Shown: positions 22,624 to 46,100, numbered from the stretch's first letter. The stretch is DNA of 64,000 nucleotides from Branchiostoma lanceolatum (GCF_035083965.1 NC_089729.1:14806964-14870963), one strand, 5' to 3'. Translations and numbers: made by a program. The notes: generated by a model from the sequence alone, not told the origin.

Positions 22624-22812
22624 AAGGCAATACTGACTGGTACTACTTAGCACTGCAGCTAGGTGTCGCTGCTGCAGTGCAAATAATGCGGTCCCAAACG
22701 TGACTGAGTTTATATTACGGTTCATGACTGGAGTATTATTAACTCAAGTCACGTTTGGGACCGCATTCTTCACACCACGGCAGTGACACCCAGAACGACT
22801 TAGTATTGCCAT
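22624..22812. mobile_element. Foldback MITE with CTGCAGCTAGGTGTCGCTG block
   Basis: The arms pair around a short centre: GGCAATACT...ACTTAG and GCGGTCCCAAACGTGACT on the left are answered by AGTCACGTTTGGGACCGC and CTTAGTATTGCC on the right. The left arm also carries CTGCAGCTAGGTGTCGCTGC, found again at 55504. It sits 80 bases after the collagen stop codon, so it is probably transcribed in the 3' UTR. Confidence 0.75.
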
Positions 22813-22990
22813 GAGGAATACTGGAACACTTGGCTATTTACAAGGAACTTTCAAAGTTGAGCTGTAATTGGATTTTTCAACTGTCCAACTCCAATCTTTT
22901 TCAAGGAATTATTAGCAATCTACGGCTTTGGTGACGTCACATTATGCTGACAGACCACTAACAACACCAGTACAAAAGAAACTAAAAAGA

Positions 22991-22996
22991 ATTAAA
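22991..22996 (+). terminator. Possible collagen poly(A) signal
   Basis: ATTAAA about 450 bases after the collagen stop. Weak, motif only. The stretch 22813-23845 is otherwise the convergent 3' space between the collagen and WDR13. Confidence 0.2.
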
Positions 22997-23821
22997 GTCA
23001 AGAATTCGCTTGATTTAGTTAAAGGTGGTTTGGGTTTTCTGTATCTTTATAGCCGGTATAACCGACCTTCGGCGTAACCAGTTTTTCAGTGGTGTATTTT
23101 ACAGTCTATATGTGTCTGTCTAATTGTAATTTGTGAAGTTTTCTTATACTGTACACAGTGGTGGTTTTGCATTTTCTGTGGTATCTTATAATTTACGTGT
23201 CTGTGATTGTTTAGTGTAGTTTGACTTAGCTGGATAATAGAATTTTTTTTAGTATGTACTTCAACTTTCAAGCAATTAGCTGACAGACTGGGTCAGTAGA
23301 TACCATAATGACAAATATTTGTACTCTCTAACTGAAAAAAAAGATAGCATCCAAGACAATTATAAAGATCATTGCACAACTCTTTTTGGAGATCATTCAG
23401 CAAGTTTCAAGTCTATCATACATATCATACATACACAAATGCCTATCAAACTAAGTAGGCCTGGAATGTCATTTCAAAACGGATTTATATAATATAGCAA
23501 AATGAATTATTTGAACATTAAAGCAGATATTTTTATCATTTGATTAATATCTAGAGGAAGCTTCCTTTGACATTAAGCTGAGCCATACATCTAAGTAACA
23601 TTTTACTTGCTGTTCTTCTTGAAACAGTGACATCATCAGTTCTTGTGCACAATTCTGAGAATCATCAGTTTCTGTACACGATTTAATTCCACATATCATG
23701 TCTAACACTTGAATAATATGACATATAAATATCAAGACAACTTTCATTAAACATGAGATTTACACTAAGATTGGGATTTGAAGTCATGTCCATATCAATA
23801 TTCATTGAATTGAATTATGAT

Positions 23822-23827
23822 ATTTAT
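23822..23827 (-). terminator. Possible proximal poly(A) signal of WDR13
   Basis: AATAAA on the minus strand only about 20 bases after the WDR13 stop codon. If used, the 3' UTR would be very short; distal sites further left are equally possible. Confidence 0.25.
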
Positions 23828-23845
23828 TACATGTAATAGTCGTTG

Positions 23846-33041
<9,196 letters not shown>

Positions 33042-33059
33042 CTATACTCTCAAAAGTAT

Positions 33060-33236
33060 TTTGAGTGTACTTTCACGGTGGTTCTTAGTTTGCGGTTGAA
33101 ACAAGGGGGCAGGTGGGTATAAGACAGTGAGCCTCAGCATTTTGGTGGTGGTTCTAATTAAGTTCACATTGAAGCCTGAGGTCAATGCGAAAACTGCAAA
33201 CATTAAACCACTGCGAACGTTTCAACATTTACAGTA
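33060..33236. mobile_element. MITE family B copy (TTCGCGGTGG type) in the WDR13 5' intron
   Basis: TTTCACGGTGGTTCTTAGTT and GCGGTTGA on the left pair with CATTAAACCACTGCGAACG and a terminal CATTTACAGTA. It is a diverged member of the family complete at 38482-38634. It lies between the WDR13 ATG exon and the putative shared promoter. Confidence 0.6.
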
Positions 33237-33979
33237 TGTTTTAGTATTGTTACACCAAGGAAGTTAAATTTAACCCCCTTTGTTTGACAATATATAGTGA
33301 ATGTATCAAATGTATGATTTGAATTTGCCATTGCATGTGGTTAATCTGTTTAATCAATGTCTTGAATTTTTTTGAGATATATAAATCAATTATTCGTCTA
33401 TCATTGGAAGCTATCGAAAAAAGGCAACTACAAGCAACAATAATACAAACAACAAATATCATATCAGGGAGTTTGTTCAAACAAGGACTCGAAGGAGGTT
33501 CAAAACATTTTTTTTTTTATGATCAATGTGATCACCAAATTATGGCCTGGTTTTCTTTTCAACTTATACATTAAATCTAAGTAAGACATACACTGAGTCA
33601 AATTACCTGTATAGATGATTGCACAGAGCTCTCAGACACTTGGTGATCTCATAATATGTCCATTCAGATGGTGTAATATGCAAAATCAAGACAAAAATGA
33701 CAACTTCTCATGTCTCTTGGTCAGTGTATCCGCCCCTCCCATCTGTTTCAACAATAGAGGGCGAGAAACACACTTTTCTTTGAATAAAATACAAAAAACA
33801 ACAACTTTAGAATTGACCAAGGTGATTGTATTTGAAATAGTCAACGTTAATACACTATTCATAAGCTTTTTAAGCCATTGACAGACGATTTTATTCTACA
33901 TATTTGATAGGTTGATACGTTTGAATTTGCAAATATTTGTTGTTATGTCGCCCTCTAATTAATTCAACTTTGACCCAAA

Positions 33980-34005
33980 CGTACTTCCGGTATGACGTCA
34001 TCCCC
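33980..34005. promoter_or_regulatory. ETS and CRE sites of a putative WDR13/cytohesin bidirectional promoter
   Basis: ACTTCCGG (ETS/GABP core) at 33983-33990 is followed at once by the full palindromic CRE TGACGTCA at 33993-34000. They lie 171 bases before the cytohesin ATG and about 1 kb from the WDR13 ATG, which has a 5' UTR intron. Both motifs are typical of TATA-less housekeeping promoters. The head-to-head arrangement suggests one promoter serving both genes. No TATA box is seen. Confidence 0.55.
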
Positions 34006-34170
34006 TTCAAACAAAGATGGCTGTCAGAGGGAGAAGGAAGTAAAAATTCAGCCGAAACTTTCCTCAAAATCTCGACTTTCAGCGACCTTTGGACTTCATA
34101 TCTTCAATCAATAGAAAGTTGAAGAGCTGGTGAACGTTTATGTGGTTGTTTATACCGCTGGATTGATCGC

Positions 34171-37100
34171 ATGGTGGTAATAATGTCGTCGGTTGTAGGT
34201 AAGTGTGCCAGGCTTGCACGCCAAAATGGCGAAAATATTTTTACTGTGACTCATTCTGGTTTGAATACTCCTCCCTTTGTTTTAAAGGGATGGGTACCGA
34301 GATATCTGTTGATAAATATGATATTGTATTTATTTTTGGATTGATATCTGTATGCTAAGATTATGCTAATATGAACGGTAATGTCGTTTAATTGTTATGG
34401 ATATTTTGTCTGCTTTTGTGGTGGATCAGTTCATTTTTCAGAGTAGGGTGATGTAGCTAATATATTTGCAAATTTTTCAATGAAAATTGTTTTTAATTTG
34501 TAGAAATTGAATCATTATGTAATTGGGTTTTATTACAGGAAAAACTGGCAAATTGTAAAAGTTAATAAAACGTTTGAATAATTTAAAAAATGACTAGCAT
34601 CACCAACAAACAACCATCTGTGCATGGACAGTCCCTAATATGGGAAATCCCATGGGACAATACAACAGTCCCCTTCTGTTGTGTGTAATGTGTATGCTGT
34701 ATTGCTGTAGTATCCTGTACCAGTTATTTGATAAATGTCTATTCAATATTGTTTTCAAATGCTTGGGTTCAAAGGAACTATCGGATTATTACAGTGTACC
34801 ATTTTTGTCATAAGTGACATTCGAGATACAAAGATATTTCAAATTAAAAATGTGGATTTTATTATTTCATAGCCTGAATTGTAGAATTCTATGACTCATA
34901 TTCTTATGATGAAGTGTGAATGGTGAAAGCTTCATTTTCTAAGATGAAAAAAAGGAATGCTTCAATGGATATTTATTATTCTTTACATTTGCTATTGATT
35001 GATTTTGTGTATTTGAATGGAAACAACAAGTATTTACATTTGTATTCGTGTTATGTGTATATGCTAGCCTACATTGCATGTATTCAAGATATGTTTTATC
35101 ACAAATGCATGGCACATAAATACAACCATTTAAACTTCTGGTATATCATATGTACAAATGTATGACTAAAAACTGGTCATATAGATAGTTTTAGAAGCTA
35201 GTGTATGTGATCATTAGGGCTGTAATTAAGAACTTTTTATTTTCTTCATAGATTTGACACCGGAGGAAAAGGAGCTGCTAGCTGACATCCAGCGCAGGAA
35301 AAAGCAGCTCCTCCAAGAGATTCAGGTTGGTACTGCAGCAGAGTGTACCCTAAACACATTATTTCTATGTTAGAAATGTGGCATTGCAAGTTTCAAAGTG
35401 ACCCTGATTTTTGTCGTCAGTAACATATTCAATGCTGTTATTTTGAAAAATGTCATAGAAATAAGAAAAGATGCACTATTGTAGATTACTAATGATTAAA
35501 AGACCAAAGTATACGTTAGTCAAATAATTTAATATTCTATTTTAACAGCGACTCAAAGATGAGATCGCAGACGTTACTGCAGAAATGGAACAGATGGACA
35601 ACCCAGATGACAAGTAAGTGACCTGCAGCACAAACTCTTTTGTTTTCCAAATGTTTATAGCTTTGAATGGATTCTCAGTAACCCAAATATAGGACCATGT
35701 AAGCCTTCAATTGTTTACATCACAGCTGCTGGAGTACAGGTTTTTGGAAGCTACGCTTTGATGTGGTAGTACTGTAAAAAGATGAAATTAGTTTATTTTA
35801 AACCTTTCTTTTCCAACATACTGTGAATCTTAGTCAAAACATTTTGCTGAGTGTTTTTCATAGAAAGATAGCATCATTTGATCCTGAAATGTCAACGTTA
35901 ATTAATCTTCAGGTAACACTGTGGCTTCTTCTTTATTGGTCACAATTTGAAATGGTAACAGTTTGCATTGATTACTGTAAAGTACTTTATATATTTATTG
36001 ATCTTAAGTGTTATATAATAAGAGGATAGTGAGTAGAGAGTACAGTTTGAACCTTGGGCGTCATTACAAGTTGTCCAAGAAAGCAATGTGATGCACACGT
36101 TTATCTCTCTTACAGCTCCGCCGACTCAAAGAGTAAACAGATGAACATCGGTAGGAAGAAGTTCAATATGGATCCCAAGAAGGTTTGTGATATGACAAAT
36201 TTTTCTTTCAACTTCTCTCTTCTCTTTCGACCTTTATTGAATTTATTGAATTTATAGATTTGTCAAAATTCAAGCAACTGCTGACAATAAATCTTTGAAT
36301 TTTAAAGATTTATTGTCAGCAGTTGCTTGGATTTTGACAAATTTTGGCTGACAATATTTTTTAACTAGGATGGAAGATGGTAGAGTAAAATTTGTTACCA
36401 CCAAGTACTGTAACTTGTAAGAGCACCCTCACTACATGTACATGCCAATGGCTTTAAACAATGCTTGCAGCAATATGTGCAAAGGTTAGGTGTAAGTGTG
36501 ACTGTGGATTCAAAACACTGCAAAAACTTCCTTTTTTTAATTCATGAAATGTTTCCCAACAGTGAAAAAAAAACATTGTTAAAGGGAAAGAATTTACATA
36601 TCTTGACATCACCTACAGGGCATCCAGTACCTTCTTGAAAATGGTCTCCTTAAAGACGACCCAGAAGACATTGCGCAGTTCCTTCACCACTGGGAGGGGC
36701 TGAACAAGACGGCGATCGGAGAATACCTGGGAGAGAAGACTGAGTTGAACTTGAAGGTGCTCCAGGCTTTTGTGGGACTTCAGGAATTTGAGGGGATGAT
36801 TCTTGTACAGGCTCTAAGGTAAGAGATAAAACCGTCTTGTTTGTTTGTGTGTGTGTGTTTATGTGTGTGAGTCTGTTTAGGAAAATCATAAATTAAGAAG
36901 TTTTGAGCAGATTGTGGTGATTTTTGATGTACAGTACCTGGGAATCATTAGATTTTTTGGCCACCTAGCTGTTTTCCCTGAAACTACAGCCAGAACACAT
37001 TGTACTTGTGCTCATTCAAGCTCTGACCCATGAGAAAGCCACACACAAGGCGAAACTATTCTGGGTGTGGGCTCGAATAAAGTTCTAAACAGGAACTATG

Positions 37101-40100
37101 CAGCTTCAACGTCCTTTTGAAGATGTGGCGTGAGTGTGTTCAGTTGACTTGAAGTTTTCCACAACTTCTTCCTCTGCTTTCGTTAAAGCTACAGTTGTTT
37201 GTATCTTTCTAAACATGTAAGAGTTTAAACGACGTTGTTGAATTTGTGTGAACTCGTTTATGTTGTCCGCTTGTAGGCAGTTTCTGTGGAGTTTCCGTCT
37301 GCCCGGTGAGGCCCAGAAGATTGACAGGATGATGGAGGCCTTCGCACAGAGGTACTGTCAGCAGAATCCTGGAGTCTTTAACACCACAGGTGGGTACAAA
37401 TATCACAAACCATGCAGTAAATGTAGTAGCATTTGTGTTCCAGTGTTTATCTACCCTAGCAGGGCTGTCTCAAGCTTTGAATTTTTTCTATCAGTATCAC
37501 ATTGTAAGATTACTGTGGTTAACTGTCAGGGCTCAAAATTCTTTTTTTGGAAATAGGTGCACTGGTGCACCCAACCAAAAAAATTAGGTGCACAGAAAAA
37601 AAATTGGGTGCAAAACATGATATAAAGTTGAATGTCAGCAAAACATAAGTTTGACGCTACTGCATCTCTTAAGAACTTTAATCTGTAATTCTATCCAGAT
37701 TTCAAATCAATCAACAAAAGTTTATACATGTATTGCTTTTTCTGATACTTACATTTCAGAATATTCTGTATGCTAGTGAAGAAGTGAACTGTTTCCCTCT
37801 AGAGTACAAAAATATCTAGGTGCACTCAGGTGCACCCACATTCAAAAATTAGGTGCACAGCTCCAATTTTGGGTGCACACAGGTGCACATGCACCCACTA
37901 TTTCGAGCCCTGACTGTTCAATGAGCTTATCAAAAGAGAAAGAGAAAATTTTGCTGCATCAAACCTACAGTCTAACATGTACAAGTTACCACCTCTACAT
38001 TTTGGTGTTCTAGATCATGTTACCATTGACACAGACACTATAATAATTATAAGGATCCTGTAGTGACCACCCTTCTGCATGGACCAGATTTTATCGGTCT
38101 CCTGATTCGTCTTCTTGACAGTTTTGACCTTGGCTGTATTTTTGCATCTATTGACTTAACATTTCTTTCAGCATGTCACACAGAAAGAATTGAATGTGTG
38201 AGAAACTATCCGAGATTCCAATGAACGTTTTTTTCTTTATTACGCTCTGTTTCCAGACACATGTTATGTCCTGTCTTTTGCCATCATCATGTTGAATACG
38301 AGCCTCCACAACCCCAGCGTCAAGGACAAGCCGAGCGTGGAGCGTTTCATCGCCATGAACCGCGGGATAAACGACGGCGGAGATCTCCCTGAACAACTAC
38401 TCACTGTAAGGATACCACTAGTTCTGTGGACCTAAACGAAACATCAGGACTGGTACACAGATTTCAGTACAGAGTTTTAAGTACTGTAAATGCATATAAT
38501 TTCGCGGTGGGGAGAAAATTGACTGTTCGCGGTGGGTTTTAAGTTCGCGTTTGAGACAATAGTAAATAAGGAGGTAGGAGGGCAAAAATGACCGCGAACA
38601 TAAAACCACCGCAAACATTTCTGCATTTACAGTACCTGTACGGTATGCTGTACCTGTACCTAAACTGAGCTGTTTAGTAATTACAAGTTGTGGTTTTCAA
38701 TGACAGAAACATGAACGAACAGTTAACAACAGAATATTAAGACTTCATGTATCTTATGCAGGGAGCACATGCTTTCAAAAGGATCTCAAATTGAAAATGG
38801 TGATCATTTCAAAAAGCATACAATGTTTTCATCCTTTTCCTGTGCTAAATTTTCATATTTATGCTAGGAATAAATTGTACACATTTTTAATTAGAATACA
38901 TGTAACTAGTAAGTCAGCAAATTATGAGTGTAAGTCTAAGTTAGGTACAGTACCGTATTATGGTATTTTTCACCAGTACCTTTACAAGTAAATGATTTTT
39001 GTTGTACTGTACTGGCAATTAATCTTTATCCTGACTTATACATTATTAATTTTCATGCCTAGTTTTTTTAGTTAGGTCATATCTTTGAAATGTTTTGTAT
39101 TATCTTTTATGATTTGTTGTAATGTAACTGTTACCAGTATTTGTCATTATTTCTTATGTATGAATGGAAAAAAAATCTTTCTTCTACCAGGACCTGTATG
39201 AGAGTATAAAGAAGATGCCCTTCAAGATCCCTGACGACGATGGTAACGATCTTACGCACACCTTCTTTAACCCTGACAAGGAAGGTTGGCTCCTTAAGCA
39301 AGGTGGGTTTGTTTCTTCAAGTTCAGAAGTTTGTCTTATACATGTGGCTTTGCTGAACTTTGTTCTACAGTGTGCAAGGCTTTGTTCTTTAACTTTTGTT
39401 GCCTAAGCTTTGCTATATCATCAGTATATGTGCTTGATCTACCTGTGCACCCCTCTCTGTAAAGTGGTCTGTTCCAAACTACAGAAGGGGGTGCGAAAAT
39501 TGTAAGCTGAACTTGAAATATAAAATAGATTTAGTAATTTTAAAGTTGTATTGTTTTGCATATGATTGAGTGGGCAAAATGTTTATGATCATTGTAATGT
39601 AAATTAGAGAATTTTTTGTTGTGTGATTGGTAATTACGAAACCCAGCAATTGAAACAATTCAAAACTTGCTTGTGGAAAAGATTTCTGCAATCCCAAACT
39701 CCTCCAAATTATGTCAAAATGGAGAAAAGGAAAGAAAACGTTTCAAGTACAAAGTTTGAAATTTGTCTTGAAAATTTTTGTGACCCTAGAATTCCAATGC
39801 ACCAAACCCCCCTCCCCTCCCTATCATACCCATTCCATAGCACGTAATGAACCATTTAGAAAAAAAAGTTATTATAATCATCTAGGGAAAAACAAATTAT
39901 CGAGAAAGAGGAGCTTGTTTGCTTGCTTTGTTATGTTGTAAAGCTTGCATGGCTTCAGCTGCATGTGTGATGGCCATGTACTAGTACTGTAGAATAGCTT
40001 AGTGTAGCAGTGTCCTTTTGTCCCTTGTACTCGTATATATCTTGCCTCCGATCAGATACTTGTTCAAGACTATAGTGTGTTAATTAGATATCAGTGTTTT

Positions 40101-43100
40101 CCCTTGGCATGGTGGTCACCTATAAAAAAGTTCAAGTGTATTTTTGGCGATGCCTCAGGGGTAGAGCCAATAGTAGAATGCCCAAGTTGTTTGGATGTTA
40201 TTTTTAGATACACACATATTGGTTTTCACCATGCCAATCTAATGATATGGGAAGCAAAATTAGCAATGCATAATGTCTATGGTGTATAGTTTTTCCACAT
40301 CATCCCCCAAAATATAGAAATGTTGGAAAACTTGGCATGTTGAAAATTTCAGTTTTTTGGCAATGCCTAAGAGGCGGATGCCTTATGGCATTGCAAGGAA
40401 ATGTTTTTTTGTGATTGAAGATAGTAAGACCTCGTTTCTATAGTTTTTCCATTTCTAGTTGGAACCTTTTTGAGGAGAGTGTTGAGGGCTCTTTGACTGA
40501 AATGTTTCTTCTCTTTACATGTGTGTTTTCATTGCATTCAAATAAATCATTCTGTAATTCGGACGTAAAGCAAGTAAGTGAAATTCATCTTCAATACATG
40601 TTCCCGTGATATAACCACTCATTCAGCCATCTCTCACTTCCTGATTCCTACCTTCATAAGTCACTCCCTCTGATTCTGAAAGCTCATTTTTTTTCTATCT
40701 CTCCTCACTTTTTCCCCCTTTTCACTATGGGTGGTAGAGATTTTTCTGTAACATTGGAATAAGCAGATTCACGGTTTGAACTGTGCATGCACGGGGTCAA
40801 AGGTGAAGGCCTCTTATTAGTTATAATATGACTTGTCAGCAGTTTTTTTCTAGACCATGCTTGACACATGTCCAGACGTGTTTCTTCTTGTCGCAGGGGC
40901 CTTCAACTTTGACATATTACCCACAATGCATCACGCTACACATGAGCATTTCAAGCTGTGAAGCACCTTATTCACTATGCCTACCCCATATTATGGGTGG
41001 TAGAGAATTTTTCTTGTCACTGTAACATTGGAATTGTGTTCACTGTCCATCTAGGGAAGTTCCATTTAGTATTGCGTGAAGTGGTGCTTGTAACATCAGG
41101 GCTCATTACACTTTGGCTGTTTAGGCAACAGTGATTGTACAATGACTTCTCCCTTACATATGCTAAAAAAAAGATAATAAGAATGGTGTTAGAAAAATAC
41201 CTTGGCGACATGTGGTTATTGTGGACCAAGTGAGACAAAGAGAGTTGGAAACAAAAGGAAATGCAAAATTCAGCTACATACAAATGCAGAACCATTATTT
41301 TGAGCCCTGATTGTTACAATGAAGTGAGAGCTTACTGTACTAATAGATTCCTGTGAATCAATGTCGTTTTCCACTCAATAGATCTAAAAGTGTGGTTTTA
41401 CATCCTAAGGTACTAGTATGACACTCAGCAACCATGTTGGAGCACACCAGAACTAAAAGTAAAACAGATTAACAGCCCAAAGGTTTTACACGTAGGTTTG
41501 GAGTTTTGATTCTGTTGAAAATTGAAACAGGACCAACAATGATTTTATTTTACCTTCCTACACATGACCAAAGGTTCTTAGTTACTAAAGCAAAATTGTC
41601 AAAGCATAGCTGGTGTCATTACATGTAGTAACATGTATGTACGCTTTTACTTTTTTTGGGAAGTCATCAAACATTTTGAAAATAGAGTTGTCTTTAACTA
41701 GTTTAAGTTTGTAATATTCCCTCAATTTCTTTATGTTGGATATGGTGACAAATTTGATGTCAATCATGAACAGTCTGTACATGTAAAATTTATTAAGGAC
41801 TTACAGATTAACAGTCTTGTTGGCTGTACTCCAGCATGGCTGCTGAGGCTTTGCATGGCAGTTTCTCTGGAAGAGAACTCTTTGCTGTTCCATGTGTGGT
41901 GTGCTTCACTCATGGACTGCAATGTTCTGTGATTGGCTGTTGTGACTAATTAGATTTAGAATTTTATTGGCACCTGGTGTGTTCTTTGTGAAGTGAAAGA
42001 AATAGACTAGGTATTCCAACCAAAATTTCAGAGACACAGTACAGTGCAGATTTTTACTGTTTCTGAAAGAGCTGATCAAGAGAAGTAAAATACTTTTTAA
42101 ATGAAGCAAATATCTTGAACGGTTGCTGAGATATGGCTCCTTGAAGTTGCCAAAATCTGTCCTCACAAACGGCCGGCCGCGCAATTTACATGAAAATGAA
42201 CAAAAATGCCTTTTTTGAGGGGTGATAAAAAGGTAAGTAAAGGCTGAAAAGCTTATTCTATCTTATAGACTTGTAATATGGACTACTTAGAATCACTCCA
42301 TAAGATCTCAAACTTTGATATCATTTTATTTTGTCTTTTTTCACAGGGTCAAAGTATGCTTCTCACACCAAATTACTCAGGTGGCAGCGTGACCTTTGAC
42401 CCCTGGAGAAGGAAAAATCCTCCAAAGTTCACACAACTGTATCATTTCACAGGAGCAACCCTGTCTTCCAATATTTCACACACAACAACACCCACTTGTG
42501 TTCTTTAAACAAGAACAATCATCTTACCTGTACTTATTCTAAAAAATGATTAAATTAAGGGGAAACAATTCACATTTTTGGTTGCAGCCTATGGTGTTTT
42601 GCCAGTATACATCAGTATTACAGTAACTGTGCCAGGCACCGGGTGCATATGATACTTCAAATACTTTTACAATGTACAGCATTATGTCATCTTCTATTAC
42701 TAGGAAATGTTACATCAACAGAATGTCAGCTATGTTAACTGCCTTAATAACAAGGTCAACTCAGTCAAAGTCAAAGGTAAGATTGCGTACATATGTCACA
42801 TTATTTGATGAGTCATGATGTTACAATACATTAACAGCACAACTTTACACTTTCACAATACATTACATGTTTTTACTATCTTCTTTGGCTCTTTTTAACT
42901 ATCAAGAGGTAAAATATTACTACGGGTAAACAATGTAAACACTGCATTTATGACACGATCAAACATTCAAGGTCAAAGGCTGTCTTCAGTAAACACAACG
43001 TACACAGATTTCTTGGATGTACATGCACATAGTTTTACTTGATTTATCTAATCATCAGTTGATACAATGTACACAACCTTTTATAAAAACAAGCTTACTT

Positions 43101-46100
43101 TTAACCCTTTTCTATGATAGCAACTGTCGTTACTATTTATTCTTACAAACGTAATACTCAGTCAGTTAGTGGAACTGGCTGCATAACTTGTCAACTTTCA
43201 GTTTGTCCTCCACCATCCAATATCTCCCTCCACTTATTGGCGTGACATCTACATTCTTCAAGACAAACTTCTTCTCCACTGGTCTTATATCAGCGACATC
43301 TGGGAGTTGCCAGTTGGTACATTCCTTCTGAAAAATACATTCTTTTGCTTTTAGTAAATATGACTGTGTCTAACATGGAGATTATGTTAGTCCATCTGCG
43401 TCAATGACGATCTATCCTAGTACAATGTACCACACCATCGTTCCACTGATTGGTATCACATATTTGTTTCTCAACTTATGACAGTCAAGTAAATGTGATT
43501 GTGAAGAAAGAATGTGACTGAAGATGTGCATGTGACTGAACTCTGTAAGATACATCTAGAAAATCTGGAGTTAAGATTTGAACAAACAGATAAATACCTG
43601 CAACTGGATGAAAGAAGGTAAGTGTCACTGTTTCAACACCCTCTTCTACCACTGATCATGGGTACCAGGTTGGCTTGTCGTGGAGGTCGCTGTACCACAC
43701 TGCGACAAACTCACCTGGTCAGTAGGACACTGGCTCTTGATAGTACTCGAGACAAGAATATAATATTTCAGGTAAGTACAGCAGTTTTATGATTTTTGCT
43801 ACTCTACCTAGACCAGCAAAGTCAAGCAAAACACCCCATGGCACAAAAAGCACTGAAACAATTAAAGTTTAATTTCTGAACTTGCTTGTGCACAGTTGCC
43901 TTTGCTTTTGTTCCAAGCTCTGGGAATTGCTTTCTGTGCCATGCTGTAAAGTGATCCCAGGTGTACTTGTCACTTTTGTCTATCAGCGATACTACCTCTA
44001 AAACATCTGCAACTGTGTCGGATGGGAACTTCCTGCCAGGTGAGTCCAACAGACTCTCCAGTGTTTTACCTGACAAGGAAAATACGAACGGTTTTATCAA
44101 TAACTAATCTGCATACTGGCAATTATAATCTTTTTTGTTATCGATGGTCATGAAAGTTACTTTGAACTTAATTATTCAATAACAACTTCTTAAATACATG
44201 TACTGTTGTAAGTTAAATGTAGCTTTCCTGTGATCACATCCAACCAGAAACCAATTAGTGGCTTAGCGACTGAAAATTATTTCTCGTTGCCCCTTTTTAT
44301 TTACCCTCGTCAATAAACAATTTCATAAACATTTTGAAAAAATTGGGCATAGGTTCGACGCTATGACCCCTAACCGGGGGCCAACGGTGCCATCAAGTTC
44401 AACATATGAAAAAATACCCAAGGTATTTTCCACTTGGAACTTGAGGCAAGGAACATTTTTTTCCTAAAAGCAAGACTTAAATACTGTAAAGAAATGTTCA
44501 TGCAAAGTCGACAAATGATAAAAATACACAATGTTATTGTATTTTCCACTTGGAACTTAAGGCAAGTAACATTCTTCATCAAAAAAATTCTTACAGAAAG
44601 TTGAATTCTGTGAGACTTTTCAGAGATAATTATAACTGCAATGGAATTTTTGGAAAAATTGGGCATAGGTTCGACGCTATGACCCCTAACCGGGGGCCAG
44701 CGGTGCCATCAAGTTCGACAAATGAAAAAAATACACAAGGTATTTCCCACTTGGAACCTGAGGCAAGTAATATTCTTTCATAGAAAAAAAATTACAGAAC
44801 CTTAGATACTGATATGGAATTTTTAAAAAAAAAATTGGGCATAGGTTTCACACTAAGTTATAACCTTCAAGTTCAACAATCAAGAAACACAATGTATTTT
44901 AACTTGTGGCAAGTAACACTCTTTCATTAATAAAAATGCTATGACCACTAGAAAAAATGCTAAAATACAGTCAAGCATTTCAATCAGCTGCAAGACAATG
45001 TATGCACTCTCTTATCTATTTATTAACTTCTTGTATGAAAGTTGCAAAAAAAATACCATTCAAACTGTATCTCAGCACACCAAAATGCACAAAATTCTAG
45101 TTTACCTTGAAATTCCGGCTCCATGGTGTAGAAAACAATTCATTTGTGCCGCTCTATGGGCAAACTGCGCTCTAGCAGACGACGCGCAAGCTTGATTTTC
45201 GCGCGCTGGCGCGACGCGCGCGAAACGTAAACAAACCCTTTGTTTGCCTCAGTAAAATGGAGCTCGCGATTCGCGGACGTACATTCGAGGGAAAAACCGA
45301 TTACATCATCAGAAAGCTCAGTTTTCTGCCGTTATTTTGACACCGGTGACAACAATAAACGGGTAAAATTTTACGTTCGTTTTAGAAAATGAAAATTTCA
45401 AAAAATTTTGAATCGCCGTTTCTACCCCGAATTTTCATGGTGTGTACTTGTCACCGGTATCATTTTAAAGCTCGTAATCTGCTCTTGAATATGATGCTAG
45501 TTTTACTCTACTGGTGCTGAGGACGGCAACGCGCAGGCGCCGTAAAGACGGGAGTTCCCCCGGGCGCTGCAGGCAAAATGGAGCCCGCGTTCGGCGAGGC
45601 GCGCGCCCGGGTCACTCCGAGCCGTTTTCATCGGCCAATTTCTGGAGTTTTCGGGATCGTAGAACCCCAAGACCGGCATTTCTGGAGAGACAAGTTTATA
45701 TGCTTCATTTTCATGTACAACACGGCTATTTTAGGGGAATTATCTTTGCGCCGCGAACATGGAAAGATGGTAACAAATTTCACTGTCGCCATGCGGTAGA
45801 ACATTTTCGCTGTAGCGTTGGAATACCTAAATAGACAGTCCATTGCAGTGTTGGATGTATTTTGTTGATGACAAGTTTTAGCTTGTCTTTAAGTGTACTC
45901 TTGTAGGACAAGTTTCTTTTTTTAAAACCCCCATCCATTTTCATTGTACCATGTTACAAAATGTGCCAAATGTACTACAGTACTGTAACAATAGAAAAGA
46001 CCCAATCATATCGATCCATGGTACGATTTAAGTTAGGAATTTCTATGTCGATTTGGAATGAATTCCATCACCTTCAAACGAGACTTTCAAACGAGACTTT

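Noticed and set aside
45514-45834. 106-codon Arg-rich plus-strand frame
   Set aside because: It lies in the CpG-rich patch, where stop codons are rare; no motif, splice context or homology recognised.
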